Source: SHWC01 sp050173345 (GTDB lineage Bacteria > Pseudomonadota > Alphaproteobacteria > UBA828). From it: 64,000 nucleotides of DNA. Position numbers and translations under genes: made by a program. Position 1 is the stretch's first letter; each line of letters opens with the position of its first letter. The notes beneath the pieces are model-generated. The model was not told the DNA's origin. It saw nothing but the letters and a program-made list of their open reading frames with translations, and made no database searches. The DNA lies in contig JBFXKW010000013.1 in the NCBI GenBank assembly GCA_050173345.1, forward strand, positions 1-64,000, given 5' to 3'. Shown here piece by piece: positions 62,169 through 64,000 of the stretch.

Positions 62169-62651
62169 TCAGAGCGCCTGGTACATGATCAGCGCATCGA
62201 CATAGCCGTGGCGCGGCGAGCGGAACGCGCCCGGCAACCGGCCGACGATTTCGAAGCCGCAGGCCTGCCAGAGATGCACGGCGGGCGCGTTCGAGCTGAT
62301 CACCAGGTTGAACTGCATGGCGCGGAAGCCGCGCCGCCTGGCGTGCTCGAGCGAGTGCAGGCACATGGCGCGGGCGACGCCCCGGCCGCGCGCCTCGACC
62401 GCGGTGACATAGCCGCCATTGGCGACATGCGCCCCGCCGCCGCCGGTGTTGGCGCGGAAATAGTAGGTGCCGACGACCTTGCCGTCCTCCTCCGCCACGA
62501 ACACCTCATGGCCCGGCTCGAACCAGTGAACGAGCGCGGCAGCACGGGTCATGTCGCGCGGCAGCGGATAGGTCTCCCCCTCGCGGATCATCGGCTCGAT
62601 GACCCGCCAGATCGCCTCGTCGTCATCGCGCGTCGCCTCGCGGATCAGCAT
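62169..62651 (-). CDS. GNAT-family N-acetyltransferase
   Basis: The 160-residue protein has the GNAT fold: MLIREATRDDDEAIWRVIEPM, FVAEEDGKVVGTYYFRAN, the acetyl-CoA-binding loop VEARGRGVARAMCLHSLEHAR (Q/RxxGxA) and the C-terminal LWQACGFEIVGRLPGAF. The substrate is unknown; the start at 62651 excludes a long open extension that runs into the amidase gene. It follows that gene after 8 bases, probably in one transcript. Confidence 0.88.
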   Translation of the reverse strand: MLIREATRDDDEAIWRVIEPMIREGETYPLPRDMTRAAALVHWFEPGHEVFVAEEDGKVVGTYYFRANTGGGGAHVANGGYVTAVEARGRGVARAMCLHSLEHARRRGFRAMQFNLVISSNAPAVHLWQACGFEIVGRLPGAFRSPRHGYVDALIMYQAL

Positions 62652-62659
62652 CAGCGGCC

Positions 62660-64000
62660 TCACATCGTCCGCCAGTCCTCGGCCTGCTCGAAGGCGTGGG
62701 CCGCGCGGTAGAGGGTCGGCTCGTCGAAGTGCCGGCCGATCAGCATCATGCCGATGGGCAGGCCGTCGCTCATGCCGCAGGGCACCGAGAAGGCCGGATG
62801 GTGCGTGGCGTCGAACGGCGCGGTGTTCCACAGCATCTCGTGCGCGCGCCGGACGATCTCCTCGGGGCCCGCATCGGCGGCGGGCAGCTTTGTCGCCTTC
62901 ATCGGCACGGTCGGCATCAGGAGCAGGTCACACTCCGTCAGCATCGTGTCATAGGCGGCACGCAAGCCTCGTTGCAGATTGCTCGCCTTGGCGTAGTAGT
63001 GCAGCCCGTAGCGCTGGCGGATATAGGTGCCGAGCAACGTCATGAACTTGACGGTATGGGCCAGCTCGTCGGCGCGCTCGCGCCAGGCGCGCTGGCGCGC
63101 CATGAGACCCGTCACATAGCGGTCCATGCGCGAGCAGCCGAGCGCCTCGCCCCACACGCTGGTCGCCATGATGCCGTCGAGCGCGATCGGCTGCCAGATG
63201 TCGAGCCCGTGGCGGTGCAGCGGGATCGAGACCTCGCGCACGGTCGCGCCGAGTTCGCCGAGCAGCCCGGCCGCGGCGCGTACCTTGGCATCGACGTCCG
63301 CCTCCGAGTTGGGCCAGCCGAAGCCCTCGGCGACCACGCCGATGCGCAGGCCCTTGACGCCGCCGTCGAGCATCGAGGCATAGGGATGCGTCACCACGTT
63401 GCGCTGGCGTGCATCGTAGTCGTCCGGCCCGGCGATGACCTCGAGCATCAGCGCGTTGTCGCGCACGGTCGCGGTGATCGGCCCGGCATGATCGACCGCG
63501 ATCTCCATCGGCATGATGCCGGTATAGGGCACCAGGCCATAGGTCGGCTTCATGCCGCACACGCCGGAGAACGCCGCCGGCATGCGGATCGAGCCGCCCT
63601 GGTCGCCACCGATCGCCATGTCGGCTTCGCCGAGCGCCACCAGCACGGCGCAGCCGGACGACGAGCCGCCCGCCGAATAGCCCTTCCGGCGCGGGTTGTG
63701 CACCGGACCATAGGGGCTGGTATGGCTGCCACCCGACAGGCCGAGGCACTCGGCCTCGGCCTTGCCGAGGATGGTCGCGCCGGCATCGAGCAGGCGCTCG
63801 ACCACGCTGGCGTCGATCTCGGGCACATAGCCCTCGAGCGTGAGCGCGCCGTTCATCATCGGCACGCCGGCGAGCAGGACGCTGTCCTTGAGCACCACGG
63901 TCCTGCCCTTGAGCGGGCCGTCGGCCGCGCCCTCGACCCGCGCCTTCCAGGCCCAGGCGCCGTACGGGTTCTCAGCCGCGCTCGGCCGATGGCCGCGCCC
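62660..64000 (-). CDS. Amidase-signature hydrolase, 5' end beyond the window
   Basis: The reading frame is open to the window edge (447 codons visible). At the N-terminal side NPYGAWAWKARVEG leads to LKGRTVVLKD, with the catalytic Lys, followed by KGYSAGGSSSGCAVLVA and GGDQGGSIRMPAAFSGVCGMKPTYG, which hold the cis-Ser and nucleophile Ser of the amidase triad. The C-terminal part ends GMMLIGRHFDEPTLYRAAHAFEQ. Amidase-signature enzymes hydrolyse amides or ureas; the substrate cannot be told. It is followed by the GNAT gene. Confidence 0.92.
   Translation of the reverse strand, partial: GRGHRPSAAENPYGAWAWKARVEGAADGPLKGRTVVLKDSVLLAGVPMMNGALTLEGYVPEIDASVVERLLDAGATILGKAEAECLGLSGGSHTSPYGPVHNPRRKGYSAGGSSSGCAVLVALGEADMAIGGDQGGSIRMPAAFSGVCGMKPTYGLVPYTGIMPMEIAVDHAGPITATVRDNALMLEVIAGPDDYDARQRNVVTHPYASMLDGGVKGLRIGVVAEGFGWPNSEADVDAKVRAAAGLLGELGATVREVSIPLHRHGLDIWQPIALDGIMATSVWGEALGCSRMDRYVTGLMARQRAWRERADELAHTVKFMTLLGTYIRQRYGLHYYAKASNLQRGLRAAYDTMLTECDLLLMPTVPMKATKLPAADAGPEEIVRRAHEMLWNTAPFDATHHPAFSVPCGMSDGLPIGMMLIGRHFDEPTLYRAAHAFEQAEDWRTM

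Overview
The window is a piece of a high-GC (roughly 70% by eye) alphaproteobacterial chromosome. The assignment rests on family content and gene order: long-N-terminus PstC and DUF3333-type PstA, dnaJ/dnaK next to grpE-hrcA facing rph-rdgB-hemW, divergent nth/DUF2244, a CTTG-type heat-shock promoter on dnaK, and three families of palindromic intergenic repeats. I cannot name the genus. No rRNA, tRNA, phage, insertion sequence or CRISPR array was seen.

Layout. 1-7.2 kb: a porin-like barrel, two tandem lipoproteins of 57 and 58 residues, then a Pho-box-driven pstC-pstA-pstB-phoU-phoB operon; pstS and phoR are not in the window. 7.3-17.9 kb: an AmpG-like permease facing a tandem UspA protein, wrbA facing a cysteine-bearing HxlR regulator, a SnoaL-like protein facing a second HxlR regulator, an outer-membrane barrel, a ferric-reductase-like flavocytochrome, a PfkB kinase, and EI24 plus bactofilin. 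18-34.6 kb: housekeeping genes nth, dapB, dnaJ, dnaK, grpE, hrcA, rph, rdgB and hemW, then an envelope cluster (LpoA-like, rsmI, yraN, DolP-like) whose order recalls the E. coli lpoA/dolP locus, then SirB1-like and gshB.

34.6-47.4 kb is accessory: a PAS plus zinc-motif protein, a DsbA/ScsC-like thioredoxin, an orphan HigA, a 3-hydroxyacyl-CoA-dehydrogenase-like enzyme, an FCD/GntR regulator facing a luciferase-like monooxygenase with a sugar-type ABC importer that has no ATPase here, exbB-exbD behind a promoter overlapped by a Fur/RirA-type operator, and a CNNM/CorC protein. 47.5-58.6 kb holds a complete Liv-type ABC importer and a complete Mrp cation/proton antiporter (fused AB, then C to G). 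58.7-64 kb holds comM, a small beta-rich protein, an S1C protease with no signal peptide, a GNAT acetyltransferase and an amidase cut by the window edge.

The most useful sequence-level observations are: (i) a recurring promoter geometry in which a -10 hexamer ends 6-7 nt before the start codon of six genes, suggesting leaderless mRNAs; (ii) the iron-box promoter upstream of exbBD, with an unannotated 53-codon candidate ORF in its leader; (iii) the tandem lipoproteins, too short for routine calling; (iv) the operator palindromes between divergent regulator/target pairs; (v) the three repeat families, one copy of which contains the start codon of rdgB. I saw no clearly new multi-gene system; the strongest leads are regulatory.
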